DNA of 64,000 nucleotides from Verpa conica (lineage: Eukaryota; Ascomycota; Pezizomycetes; Pezizales; Morchellaceae), in NCBI GenBank assembly GCA_033030425.1, contig JAUFSD010000024.1, positions 310,001-374,000 on the forward strand, read 5' to 3'. The number at the start of each line of letters is the position of its first letter. Within the stretch, counting starts at the first letter, position 1. Positions 50,213 to 61,202 of this stretch are shown here, in pieces. The position numbers and the translations under genes are program-made. The notes beneath the pieces were generated by a model. That model did no database searches. It was not told the origin of the DNA and worked only from the letters and a program-made list of their open reading frames with translations.

Positions 50213-53200
50213 ATGGCCGACCCTTTGAGCACCGCTGCAAGTGTCATAGCCGTCGCTCACCTTGCAAAGAAGCTAATCACCTTGGGCTATACTTACATCG
50301 GTGGAGCAGAAGCGGCATCGAAAGATTTACAGGACCTAGTTGATGAACTCAAATCGCTCGGCAAAGTCCTCATCGTTCTACAAGACTACGCACAGGCCGA
50401 TAAAAACCTTCAATCTACAGCATTACAGTCGCTTAATGGTCAAAACGGCCCTCTCCAAGGATGTGCTCTGGAGTTGAGAAGGCTCCAGCTAAAATTAGTG
50501 CCAAAGAAGGGTCTAAAGCGAATGGTACAAAGTTTGAAGTGGCCGCTCAAGGAACCGGAGACCCTCCAGTGCATATCTCGAATACAAAGGCAGAAGAATC
50601 TCTTTATCCTGGCTTTAACCGTGGATCATATGTAAGTAGTATTGGAGACTATGTTGGTTGGTTGGTTGGTTATACTATGCTGATATTGAATATATCTAAA
50701 GATCTCTATGCAAGGCAATTGAAGCCTATGTTAAGGGTATAGATCACACTACAGAGGAAATCAAGGCAAGCATGCAGGATACAAATATTACGATTCGCGA
50801 TCTGAAGGCCAGATTTGAAGCCGAGTTCTCCGCGCAAAGCTCTTGGAGACAAAAACATGAGTCTCTTCATATTGGTAGGGTGATCGTGGAAGTCTAAAGG
50901 CTCTGGGTTTTAACTAACTCCTACTAGTGGAAGCTCGTGAGAAAGTTCTTAAATGGATATGCCCAGATACAATCGAGAAAAAGCATCTTGAAGTCAGTAA
51001 TAAAAGGCAAAAAAACACTGGCAACTAGCTCTTAGAAGCACCCCAGTTTCAAGAGTTACTTAACGGTGGCAATTCTAGATTACTATGGGGTTATGGCATT
51101 CGTAAGTTATACAGAAAACGAACCGTCCTAATTGCAATAGGCAAAAAGGCTGATCTTTTTAATAGCTGGGGCTGGGAAAACTTTTTTAAGGTATTAAACT
51201 TTTCTAAAGGAAAACTTCAGAGGACGGAAAACCTTTACCTATTCCAAGGTCTAAGCTGTTTTATAGATCTTCGCTGACAAGTGTAGCTCTGCGGTCATTG
51301 ACTATCTTCAGGATCAAACATCAACAAAACACTATGGGGTAGCCTACGTCTACTTTGACTATAAGGAGCAAGAAAATCAGATTCCCATTAATATCCTTGC
51401 TAGTATAGTTAAACAGCTTGCTAGTCAGCTACCTGGTCCACACCTTCCTAAAGAAATCGAAGAATTACACCAAAGGCTGCGGTATCAAGGGAAAAGGCCG
51501 ACCTTTGAAGAGCTATATGCGATTCTACATATACTATTACAGTATCCCTTATTCAGTCAAAATAGGGTATTTCTCATCTTCGATGCCTTAGACGAATGCC
51601 ACCCCGAAAACCAGCGAAAGGACCTACTTCCACTGTTTCACCGGTTAGCAAAGGACGGTGCTAGCCTTTTCTTAACCAGCCGCCATTACCCTGAGGATAT
51701 TCAGCAGTCTTTCAGAGACTCTGAAAAGATAGAGCTTGTAGCAAAGGAGAAAGATATCGAGACTTATATCCAGGAAAAAATAAGTGAGAACCCGCGGGCG
51801 GAGCGCCTTGTTGAGCGGAGCAACTGTAAGAATCGGATAGTGTCTGAGCTTACCAACTGTGCTAAAGGGATGTAAGTAATATAGCTATGGGTAATCGTAC
51901 TGATAATCCCCTGATTTACTAATTGGAGATAGGTTCTTACTCGTAAAGTTTCATGTCGAATATATCTGTCAACAAACAACCCCCAATCAAGTCTTAGATG
52001 CCCTAGAGAGTTTACGGCTTCAAAAACCATCTATCAAAAAGAGACCACTGGATCCCACTTATGATAGGGTCATGAGAAGTATCAACGAGCAATCGGAGCC
52101 CTGTGCAGAACTAGCCATCAAAGTTCTCTCGTGGCTCGTTAATGCCCGACGCACACTCACTGTCAAGGAAATCCAAACAGCTATATCTGTGGACCTAGAT
52201 AGATGCAAACTCGACGAACTTGATCTACCGGATAAAGAAACACTCCTCGAGGTCTGCGCCAGCTTGGTAATAATCGATGAACATAGCGATACAATCAAAC
52301 TTGCTCATTACACGGTTCAGGATTATCTCCTAAGAAAATCCATAATTCCTAAAGATGCCGGTCTTAAAATTGCGTTGGCTTGTACTACGTTCCTTTCATT
52401 TAAGGCCTTCAACACAGGAGCCTGTACTTCGAATGAGTCTCTCGAAACAAGGCTCCGGACATACCATTTCCTAGATTATGCTGCCCATAACTTGTCTCCT
52501 CATCTCAACGACTGTTCTGAACAGGAATCTGCATCAATAGAGACAATTCTAAGATTTCTTGCGAGTCCGGGGAACATTTCTTCCTATCTGCAGATTATTC
52601 ACGCCTGGGGCTACGGCAAAGGGGATTCTGAGCATTTTAATCGATATCCAAAAGACCATCTCCCTTTGCACTTAGCATCATCTTTAGGGCACTGCGCAGT
52701 AATTAGAGCGCTACTAGAGGGTGCCGACTTCTCAATTCCTAACAATAATGGGTGGGAAAATGTGTACCGGGCGGCATTTAAAGGGCATGATGCGGTTGTC
52801 CGATTGCTACTTGAGAAGAGGGCTGATATCTCTGCTTCCGAAAGCAATGGGCTGACAGCTTTACATATGGCAGTTGCACATGGGCATAAAGCAGCCGTCC
52901 AACTTTTGCTTGAAAAAGGATCCGATGCCACGCTACCGTGTAATAATGGAGAAACTGCCCTACACATCGCAGCATCCCAAGGTCGCCACGAGGTTGTTCA
53001 GGTACTTCTTAGCCACGGTGGCAAGGCATGCATATCTAGACGTGACATTAATGGACGGACAGCACTATATACAGCAGCCTCTAATGGTCACTCAGCGGTT
53101 ACCAAATTACTCCTCGAGAATGACGCCGACGCTTCGGTAATAGAGAACTCCGGTGAGACAGCATTGCATATAGCGGTGTCCAAGAGGCATGAGGCGGTGG

Positions 53201-54975
53201 TCCGGCTACTAATAGAGGGAGGTGTCAAAATATCGGCACGGGACTACTTCGGACGGACGGCGTTATATATAGCGGTATACAACTTAGATGAAGCGATGGT
53301 CAAATCTTTGCTCGACGGGGGCGCCGATGTTTGCACAAAAACGAACTCTCAGGAGACAGCACTAAGCGTTGCAGCTTCCCGAAGAAATATGAAGATCACC
53401 AGACTACTACTAGAGAAGGGCACAGATATCTCAGCAACAATTATCTCAGCAACAATTACAAGTGATGGATGGACATTATTGCACCAAGCGGCTTCTAAGG
53501 GACACCAAGCAGTGGTCCAGCTGCTTCTCGACAAAGGTGCAGATATCTCAGTAGTAGAAAAGGATGGATCGACGGCATTGCACCTAGCGGCTTATAATGG
53601 GCACCAAGCAGTGGTCCAGCTGCTTCTCGGCAAAGGCGCAGATATCTCAGCAAAGACAAACTATGGATCGACGGCATTGCACCTGGCGGCTTCTAAGGGA
53701 CATCAAGCAGTGGTCCAGCTGCTTCTTGACAAAGGCGCAGATATCTCAGCAGTAAAAAGTAATGGATCGACGGCATTGCACGTAGCGACTTTTAATGGGC
53801 ACCAAGCAGTGGTCCAGCTGCTTCTCGACAAAGGCGCAGATATCTCAGCAAAGGAAAACTATGGATCGACGGCATTGCACGTAGCGACTTTTAAGGGACA
53901 CCAAGCAGTGGTCCAGCTGCTTCTCGACAAAGGCGCAGATATCTCAGCAGTAAAAAAGAATGGATGGACGGCATTGCACGTAGCGGCTTTTAATGGGCAC
54001 CAAGCAGTGGTCCAGCTGCTTCTCGACAAAGGCGCAGATATCTCAGCAGTAAAAAAGGATGGATCGACGGCATTGCACGTAGCGACTTTTAATGGGCACC
54101 AAGCAGTGGTCCAGCTGCTTCTCGACAAAGGCGCAGATATCTCAGCAAAGGAAAACTATGGATCGACGGCATTGCACGTAGCGACTTTTAAGGGAAACCA
54201 AGCAGTGGTCCAGCTGCTTCTCGACAAAGGCGCAGATATCTCAGCAGTAGAAAAGGATGGATCGACGGCATTGCACGTAGCGGCTTTTAATGGGCACCAA
54301 GCAGTGGTCCAGCTGCTTCTCGACAAAGGCGCAGATATCTCAGCAGTAGAAAAGAATGGATGGACGGCATTGCACGTAGCGGCTTTTAATAGGCACCAAG
54401 CAGTCCAGCTGCTTCTCGACAAAGGCGCAGATATCTCAGCAGTAGAAAAGAATGGATGGACGGCATTGCACGTAGCGGCTTTTAATAGGCACCAAGCAGT
54501 CCAGCTGCTTCTCGACAAAGGCGCAGATATCTCAGCAGTAGGAAATAATGGATGGACGGCATTGTATAATAGAAAAGCAGTGGTCCAGCTGCTTCTCGAC
54601 AAAGGCGCAGATATCTCAGCAAAGTCAAACCATGGATGGACGGCATTGCACGTAGCGGCTTTTAATGGGCAACAAGCAGTAGTTCAGCTGCTTCTCGACA
54701 AAGGCGCAGATATCTCAGCAAAGACAAACTATGGATGGACATTATTACAACTAGCGACTGCTAATGGGCACCAAGCAATGGTCAAGCTGCTTCTTGACAA
54801 AGGCGCAGATATCTCAACAGTGACAGATGGCAATGGTGAATCGACAGATGATGGTGGTGAATCGACAGAATTGCACCTAGCGGCTTTCAAGGGACACCAA
54901 GAAATAGTCCCGCTATTGGTTGACAGAAGCGCAGATACCTCAGCAGTGAAAGATGACCAGCAACACTACACATAG
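50213..54975 (+). CDS. NLR3: STAND NTPase with NACHT and about 20 ankyrin repeats, interrupted by an in-frame TAG
   Basis: This is the third and longest paralogue. Exons: 50213-50631, 50702-50874, 50928-51101, 51166-51190 (25 nt), 51287-51871 and 51933-54975. They sum to 4419 nt (1472 codons), with phases identical to NLR2. The N-terminal helical domain begins MADPLSTAASVIAVAHLAKK. The NACHT domain has P-loop IPGAGKTFL, Walker B VFLIFDALDEC and sensor ASLFLTSR. The region ELAIKVLSWLVNARRTLTVK follows, then a long ankyrin array. Exon 3 contains TAG at 51026-51028 (codon 231), where the paralogues have a conserved Trp (NTGN-W-LLE). As read, translation would stop after the N-terminal domain and before the P-loop. 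The rest stays fully open, so the nonsense change is recent, or the codon is bypassed, edited or an assembly error. The 230-residue product would be a free N-terminal domain. Confidence 0.85.
53503..54790 (+). repeat. Homogenised 99-bp ankyrin-coding tandem array of NLR3
   Basis: Units beginning CACCAAGCAGTGGTCCAGCT recur every 99 bp from 53503 (53602, 53701, 53800, 53899, 53998, 54097, 54196, 54295). Two 96-bp units follow that lack one Val codon (from 54394), and then a unit shortened by 15 bp near 54563. Each full unit encodes GHQAVVQLLLDKGADIS plus a variable segment and TALHVAAFN. Sequence and codon usage differ from the NLR2 array, so the two arrays expanded independently. Confidence 0.95.
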
Positions 54976-55281
54976 GGCCGTAGATGTGTGTAAAGACGTG
55001 ACCAAGAATCTAGAAACTCTTAGGTACGCACAGAAAATTATTGAAAATCATTCATTTGAGTATTTACTTACCCCATATAGTGTAGAAATTCCCTAAGTAT
55101 TTATTGCCCTGGTATATACTTTTTTAGCGGCTGGTCTCCCGGGAATTGGGGTCTTTGAGCTGTTAGTTTTAGACTCGCAACCCCATAGAATCTCTACCAG
55201 AGAGTAAGGGTTTCTAATTTAGCCGTTTCTTTATATATATTATTTATTTGTCTATATTTCTCTCGTATTTCTTTTACTGCT
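54976..55281. other. NLR3 3' flank
   Basis: AT-rich non-coding sequence between the NLR3 stop and the foldback element. Nothing further is seen. Confidence 0.5.
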
Positions 55282-55288
55282 TTGTATG
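55282..55288. repeat. Candidate target-site duplication of foldback element (left)
   Basis: TTGTATG directly precedes the left arm and is repeated exactly at 56033-56039, directly after the right arm. A 2-bp TA duplication is an alternative reading because the arms start and end in TA. Confidence 0.6.
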
Positions 55289-56032
55289 TACGGCGGACGG
55301 TTTGGCGCGCAACCGCAGAAATCATGGTCTATGGCAACCACCTTAGGATTATCGCTTATGGCAAAAACCTTAGAACTATCACTTATGGCAAATATTTTTA
55401 GTTTGCAGCCACCTCTTGTAGCTGATTATGGAGGAGAAGAGGGACTAGATACTGTGCCTGATACATGAGATTTACTCCTCACTTGTACATCATATAGTTC
55501 TTTGTATACATAGAAGAAAAAAAATACATTAGAATTTTCCCTCATTTTGATGTGTGCAAAGAAGTTGTCCTCATTTACCTAAAAGAGTAAATGAGGACTT
55601 TTGACTAGTGAATTCTAAACTTCCCCAATGACCTATATACCAACTATAACCTACCTCTTCCAGTATCCCATTGACCCCCCTTTAATTATAGCACCTTATT
55701 CTACTAGCTTACATAGTACTTGGCGATTTTAAAATCTAGAAAGTGAAAAGTCCCCATTTACTCTTTTAGGTAAATGAGGATAACTTCTTTGCACACATCA
55801 AAATGAGGGAAAATTCTAATATATTTTTCTTCTTCTATGTATACAAAGAACTATATGATATATAAGTAAGGATTAAGCCTTATATATAGGGCTCAGTATC
55901 TAGTCCCTTCTCTCCTCCATAATCAGCTATAGGAGGTGGTTGCAAACTAAAAATATTTGCCATAAGCGATAATCCTAAGGTGGTTGCCACAGATCATGAT
56001 TTTTGCGGTTGCGCGCTAAACCGTCCGCCGTA
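55289..56032. mobile_element. Foldback DNA transposon with inverted arms of about 300 bp
   Basis: The ends TACGGCGGACGGTTTGGCGC and the reverse complement of the right end (TACGGCGGACGGTTTAGCGC) match almost perfectly. Similarity continues inward along both arms, for example CAACCACCTTAGGATTATCG (left) against its complement at about 55964-55989. TTTACCTAAAAGAGTAAATG near 55577-55596 has its complement near 55757-55776. The arms leave a centre of about 150 bp (roughly 55605-55745). There is no transposase. The interior open frame at 55286-55468 is only an arm read-through. The element would form a very long hairpin and is probably a non-autonomous terminal-inverted-repeat element mobilised in trans. 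Confidence 0.85.
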
Positions 56033-56039
56033 TTGTATG
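56033..56039. repeat. Candidate target-site duplication of foldback element (right)
   Basis: Exact copy of TTGTATG from 55282-55288. Confidence 0.6.
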
Positions 56040-56423
56040 TGTATATGGCTTTATGTAGTGCTTAGAATTATCGATATAAAGGTATCTCGGTCCACATCAT
56101 AGTATTAGGCGACCGGGATTATTATAATGTCTTCGATAAAATATCTCAACGGGCTCACTCACAAATACAAACTTAGTAGTCCCTGACCCTGTTGCGAGCT
56201 GAAACATAACCCATCAGAATCACCAAGTATCACTCATGCTGATTACCAGGTCCTTAGTAAATAACCCCAAAAGCTTATCCCCTGGGTGGCTATTATTATA
56301 TTTAGGTCCACCTTTAAATTATATTCCCCATAAATACCAAAATACCAGTAGTATAGACCGATTAGCCTACAAAGCCCCCTAAGGTATTTCGCAAAGATAG
56401 TAGCTTAAGAAAGCCACTATATA

Positions 56424-56850
56424 TGTTCTGGCCCTAAATGGGCCGACCCAACGGGTAGCAATAAATCAGTTTTATAGGGCGTCCCCTCAATGGGTTACCC
56501 ATTGGAGGGACACACTGCGTACCCTGAGCGGGTAGACAGCTATTTTACCCAAGTATACCGCTTATAAAGCTAGCGCCCATGTTTGTCAGATAACATATAA
56601 CTATTGTTTGCTACTAAAAAGCGCCCACCATATAAAAATTCCCAGAGACCACAATTCATGGTATAAAAATAAAATAAAATTCCAAAAAATTCCAAGATAG
56701 GCCAATACTTTTCTGACTACTAATTTAATTTATTTAGGATGTGCCTGTATTAACTGAGCTATGATTTACCACCTACTCATATGGGGAACACTGTTATCCC
56801 TCCAACAGGTAACCCATCCAGGGGATGTCTACCTGTCCGCTCCCAGAACA
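56424..56850. mobile_element. MITE copy B (427 bp), same family as 8594-8930
   Basis: The ends are TGTTCTGGCCCTAAATGGGC (left) and, reverse-complemented, TGTTCTGGGAGCGGACAGGT (right), with TA on both sides (56422-56423, 56851-56852). Shared internal blocks include GGGCGTCCCCTCAA.GGG and CCATTGGAGGGAC (compare 8628-8668 in copy A). A TTTATACCATGA-type segment appears in copy A (8801-8812) and in opposite orientation here (near 56659-56670). Copy B is longer and more diverged. No transposase is encoded. Confidence 0.7.
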
Positions 56851-57205
56851 TATATAAGATTCGAAGATCTAGAAATATCACACTCGACACCTAATGAGAG
56901 TAAATACGTAGAAAAATTAGGAAGTTAAAGAAGGCCTCGAGTACTAATAAATTTCGAAAGTCTGAAACATAACTATTTTTGACTTGCCGAGGCTTCCTAA
57001 ACTAAATGTTGGCAGCCCCGCACTTTCACCAAAACTCCGCCTCAATAATCATGGATTATCGACACACCAACTCTGCGCTAACTGACACAGAGTGGCAAGG
57101 AGATAGGTAATATATACAGCGCTATTCCAGAATATAAGGAAACCGTCAGCTAATAAATGTACAGTCCGGCAGAGGTACTGACACACCCTAGATCACAAGG
57201 CTACC
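56851..57205 (+). promoter_or_regulatory. Upstream region of the F-box/ankyrin gene
   Basis: About 355 bp separate the MITE and the start codon at 57206. It is AT-rich without a recognisable binding site. Confidence 0.3.
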
Positions 57206-58714
57206 ATGTCGCTCATCAGCTTACCAAACGAAATCCTTCTCGAAGTCACAAAAGACCTTGGCCTGAAAGATCTCAGCTCCTTAATTAAATCCAACAGTCG
57301 CTTCGTCAGGCCCCTGACTCCTCGGTTCATTCTCTTTGCCCTAAAACCAAAATACCGAGTAACAGCACTCTACTGGGCAGCCGTTAACGGGAGGGAGGAT
57401 GTTGTTCGACTCGTTCTAGAGAAGGGAAGAAACTTTGCGGTCAAGGAATGTGCTAGAAACTATGGGTTCCCGGATACTATGCTCTACTACCCGTCATCCC
57501 GGAAATTCAATGAGGAACTAGTCCAGAAAATTATAGAAAAGGGAGTTAGCGGCACTCTCATTGTCCAAGACGATCTCGACGGGACTACCCCCCTCCACTG
57601 GGCCGTAAGGCACGGCCATGATGTCATGTTCAAGATGTTGTTAGAGAAGACTCGGCTTCTCGAAACTCCTGACCACCGTGGGTGGACTGCACTTCACCAA
57701 GCTGTAGTCGAGGAGAATATAATGGCTGCCGAATCACTCCTGGAACACGGGGCGTATATCAACCCTAGTGATAAGGAACGCAACACTCCAATCAACCTCG
57801 CAGCGAGATACGGATACGAAGAGATGGTCAAGATGCTTCTAGAATGGGAGGGCTTGGCTCTCAATATCCAGGGTAGTGGAGGAGATATACCTTTCGAAAC
57901 GGCGGAAAAGAATGGCTATAGAGATATCGCCAGACTTCTTCTAGAGATGACTGATATTGGACACATGGCTCAAGTGAAAGGTACCACACTTCACCTTGCG
58001 CTCCGGTATGGCTATATCGATTCAGCCAAAGACTTCTTGCAAAGAGGAGTGAGTGTTACATCTTTGGACGAGCACGGAAATACTCCGCTTCATCTGGCTG
58101 CGCGGTATGCCAATGCAGAAATGGTCGAATTGTTACTAGATAAAGGGTCTGATATAGATATCAAAAATGGAGATGGCTGGACACCTCTTCACCTCGCGGT
58201 GTTTTACAACCTAAAAGACAACGAAGTAGTTGAACGATTGCTCAAGAGGGGTGCCGATATCACACTGGAAACCCCTATTGGGGATACGGCGTTTGACCTG
58301 GCAAAAAGCGACCGTGACTCTGGAAAACCTCCCCTAGGCCTATTCGGCTCAATACCGAATACGAAGAAGAAGGTAAAAAAGTCTACCCAAAATAGGGACT
58401 CAAACAACCCCAACGAACAAGTACTACACCGCTCAACGATCCCAGTCCGGCAAAGTGCGAGTCAAGGACCATTCGGAGGCCCAGTCGAAAGACCAATTTC
58501 GCCATGGAGAATACTGGACGATAGGCCAGCCCCAAGGTGGCATGTAATGGCTGGTCATATGCCAAGGAACACCGTTCAGTGGGTCAAAAGTGGCTCTGAT
58601 GAATGGAAAAAGCGTCAACTAGAAGCAATAGAGCGAGGCAGAGCGTTGACTGAACTTTTGAAGGCTTATGGAGCTGAGTCAGATGCCGATGAATCAGAAG
58701 AAGAGAATGTGTGA
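57206..58714 (+). CDS. F-box/ankyrin repeat protein (502 aa)
   Basis: This is a single-exon gene. The N-terminal F-box is SLISLPNEILLEVTKDLGLK, then DLSSLIKSNSRF (residues 2-35). It is followed by about eight ankyrin repeats (residues about 50-375), for example ALYWAAVNGREDVVRLVLEK, TPLHWAVRHGHDVMFKMLLE and TPLHLAARYANAEMVELLLD. The C-terminal 120 residues are basic then acidic and probably disordered (TKKKVKKS..., ESDADESEEENV). The layout suggests an SCF ubiquitin-ligase adaptor that uses ankyrin repeats to bind a target; this architecture is common and expanded in some filamentous ascomycetes. Its ankyrin repeats are diverse, not homogenised like those of NLR2 and NLR3. The start codon is the first ATG, placed immediately before the F-box. 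Confidence 0.85.
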   Translation: MSLISLPNEILLEVTKDLGLKDLSSLIKSNSRFVRPLTPRFILFALKPKYRVTALYWAAVNGREDVVRLVLEKGRNFAVKECARNYGFPDTMLYYPSSRKFNEELVQKIIEKGVSGTLIVQDDLDGTTPLHWAVRHGHDVMFKMLLEKTRLLETPDHRGWTALHQAVVEENIMAAESLLEHGAYINPSDKERNTPINLAARYGYEEMVKMLLEWEGLALNIQGSGGDIPFETAEKNGYRDIARLLLEMTDIGHMAQVKGTTLHLALRYGYIDSAKDFLQRGVSVTSLDEHGNTPLHLAARYANAEMVELLLDKGSDIDIKNGDGWTPLHLAVFYNLKDNEVVERLLKRGADITLETPIGDTAFDLAKSDRDSGKPPLGLFGSIPNTKKKVKKSTQNRDSNNPNEQVLHRSTIPVRQSASQGPFGGPVERPISPWRILDDRPAPRWHVMAGHMPRNTVQWVKSGSDEWKKRQLEAIERGRALTELLKAYGAESDADESEEENV

Positions 58715-61202
58715 GGGAAAGTACCCCGATGGATGAACCCGGACATGTAGAATCTACTACTAGGAGATGGGCCTTGGTGAGAATAATATGGACTACGGAT
58801 ACGCATTTTTTTAGTACGGTGTTTTCTGTGTCGAGCCTTTCGCGATATGCTAGTGCTATTTCCTATGATCTCTTTAATTCAGCTCCGATTTTCACTTCTC
58901 AGTCTATCTTATTAGAAATAGCTCTTCATTTTATCTTTTGCCTCGTTCGTTTAGTAGGATTCACATATTTTTATCTATGTTGGCTCGGGGGGTCTCCCCT
59001 CGCTACTTCAAGTCAGGGATAGGTCTTATGAGCGAAAACTCCTAGTTTAGTTTAATACTATGAAAACTGAAAAATTTCTCTAAAATATATAGTTAATTAT
59101 TGATATTGTACTAATAGTAGGTCCCCAGTAGTAAGTAGAACAGATAAGAAGACTTTTATGCCAAGCTCCTGCCCGCCTGACAACACCTACATGTAGTTCA
59201 CTCACCTGGCTTAGTTAGTTAGTTAGTACTCATGTCATTTATGAAGACGAGTACGCCATAGCCCATTATTTCTACACGTCCTAACTTCTACAAAAACATT
59301 ACGCAACTCACGTTCACAACGCATCCATGTACGACTAAGATCATATATTTAACAGAGACATCCTCCTTTCCAATCTGAAAACTATTTACCTAGGGAAAAA
59401 GCCCGCTGCCTCCATAGACCTTCAACGACTACAGAATAGCTTAACTATTATCGGGACGGAGCTGACAGAAATACCAAATATACATGCCAGTCTCTGATCT
59501 AAACGCTACATGCGATGGCAGCAACATAAGATCAAATGAACAAAAACCACCGGGAGATAGTTAGCCTCCTATTACGAATATAAGTAATGAGTCTTTTCAA
59601 AACAAACCAGATTATTCTCTAGTACTTAAGACAGCGGAAAAGGAAGCCTTGCCAGACATGTGAATAGTAAAATTACAAATGCACTCACCCAAATAGAACT
59701 GTTTTTTGATCTCAACAACAGCCTAATGGCTGGCTTTACGAAGACTCACAGAGATACCTGTGAGTTCGGAGGTATGTACTAGTATCCATGTATTTATATT
59801 TTATGAATCAATAACATTATAATAAATATTGAGATGAACTACCCCTTCGAAGCTTTAGGGCTACCATAAGAAAGAACATTGAAAGATAAGAAAAATAGAT
59901 TCCAGATTTATATCAGGTTGAAGGTCCCCACTTGTGATTTCCATTGATCTCTAGGATGCAGCATCTGTCTGTGACGAAGGATGGCATGAGATGGGGAAGA
60001 GGGGAGGTTTGATGATTCTTCTCGGCATTGGGGGGGGGGTGCCTTCTACTATTATGGTCTACTTGTTTTTGCTACTATTTTACTGAGATTATCTAGTATG
60101 GATACGCAATTCACTACCAAATAGGCCTATGATTCATAGCACTTAATCTCTAAAGTGCCAAGACTAGAAATGGTGCACGAGTGATTGCTCATGAGTACTA
60201 CCTTTATTACGATGCATATAGAACTGACCTGAAAACTGCTGAATACACGTAAATATACACTACAACAGTTATATTGAGCTTTAAGTAGCCATATTCTAAG
60301 TTCTCGACCGTATATCTACACTCCTCTATAGTTAATCTAGGAATATCTTGAAGTGTTAATTAAATCACCGTAATCTACCCAGGATCTTGCTCTAGAGCGC
60401 TAATCAAAAGGAAACCAGGAGAACGAACGCACGAGTAATATTTTGTATACATAACCCTACCCTCTTGAGGGATGCACAGTCTCTCTTTACTAACTAAGGT
60501 TCTAATGATCAGCGAGCCAAGGGTATCTGTGCATTGTTTTAGGTTATTATAAATTCTCAGGGTACATATAACCAAAAACCATCTAAAGGAACTAATAGAA
60601 CCCCCTCTAATACATATCGAAGTAAGATGAATCTAGCAAGGCCCCGACATATTATTGAAGGGGACAAGAAATCACCGTTTCTGATCCTGGTTTTTATTGA
60701 TATAGGGGTCGGTAGTGTGGACCCAGCCCACCACTATTGCCGCCACACCTCGAGCCTTGATCTCCACGTCCCGAATGCATTTAAACATCCTCAAGCCCCC
60801 TTGGAAACTTATTTCTTGTAACGGGTAGAGATATAAACCCCTTGCTTAATCCTAGGGTTAAACAAAATACATCGAGTGATCGTCTATTGAGTGGAGCAAG
60901 GGGACCCATTAGCCAGGATTTGCAAATTCCCAATTTTACAACTCCACCATGATTTCCCCACTAACTAATGAGCAAACCTTGAACACCCCTTCATAAGGTC
61001 CTTAATTTAGGAAATAATAATAAACTACAGTGCGAGTGATACTTCATGAAGAACAACTACACATATGTGCAGATTTATTGTCACAGCCACTCACTCGACA
61101 TATTTAAGGACTGTTATTCGATTCTGACTCTACTATGCAACCCTTTCCGTAGAAAAAGACCAAACTCCTGTAAACCCGCAAAAAGTCCCGCCCTCCCCAC
61201 CT
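58715..61202. other. Intergenic, no gene recognised
   Basis: AT-rich sequence of about 2.5 kb with only short motif-free frames. It contains CTACATGTAG at 59187-59196, a GTTA repeat near 59214-59225 and a G run near 60030-60039. The right end is the 3' flank of NAS6. Confidence 0.5.

Noticed and set aside
54156..54602. Antisense open frames opposite the NLR3 array
   Set aside because: Same periodicity artefact as in NLR2.
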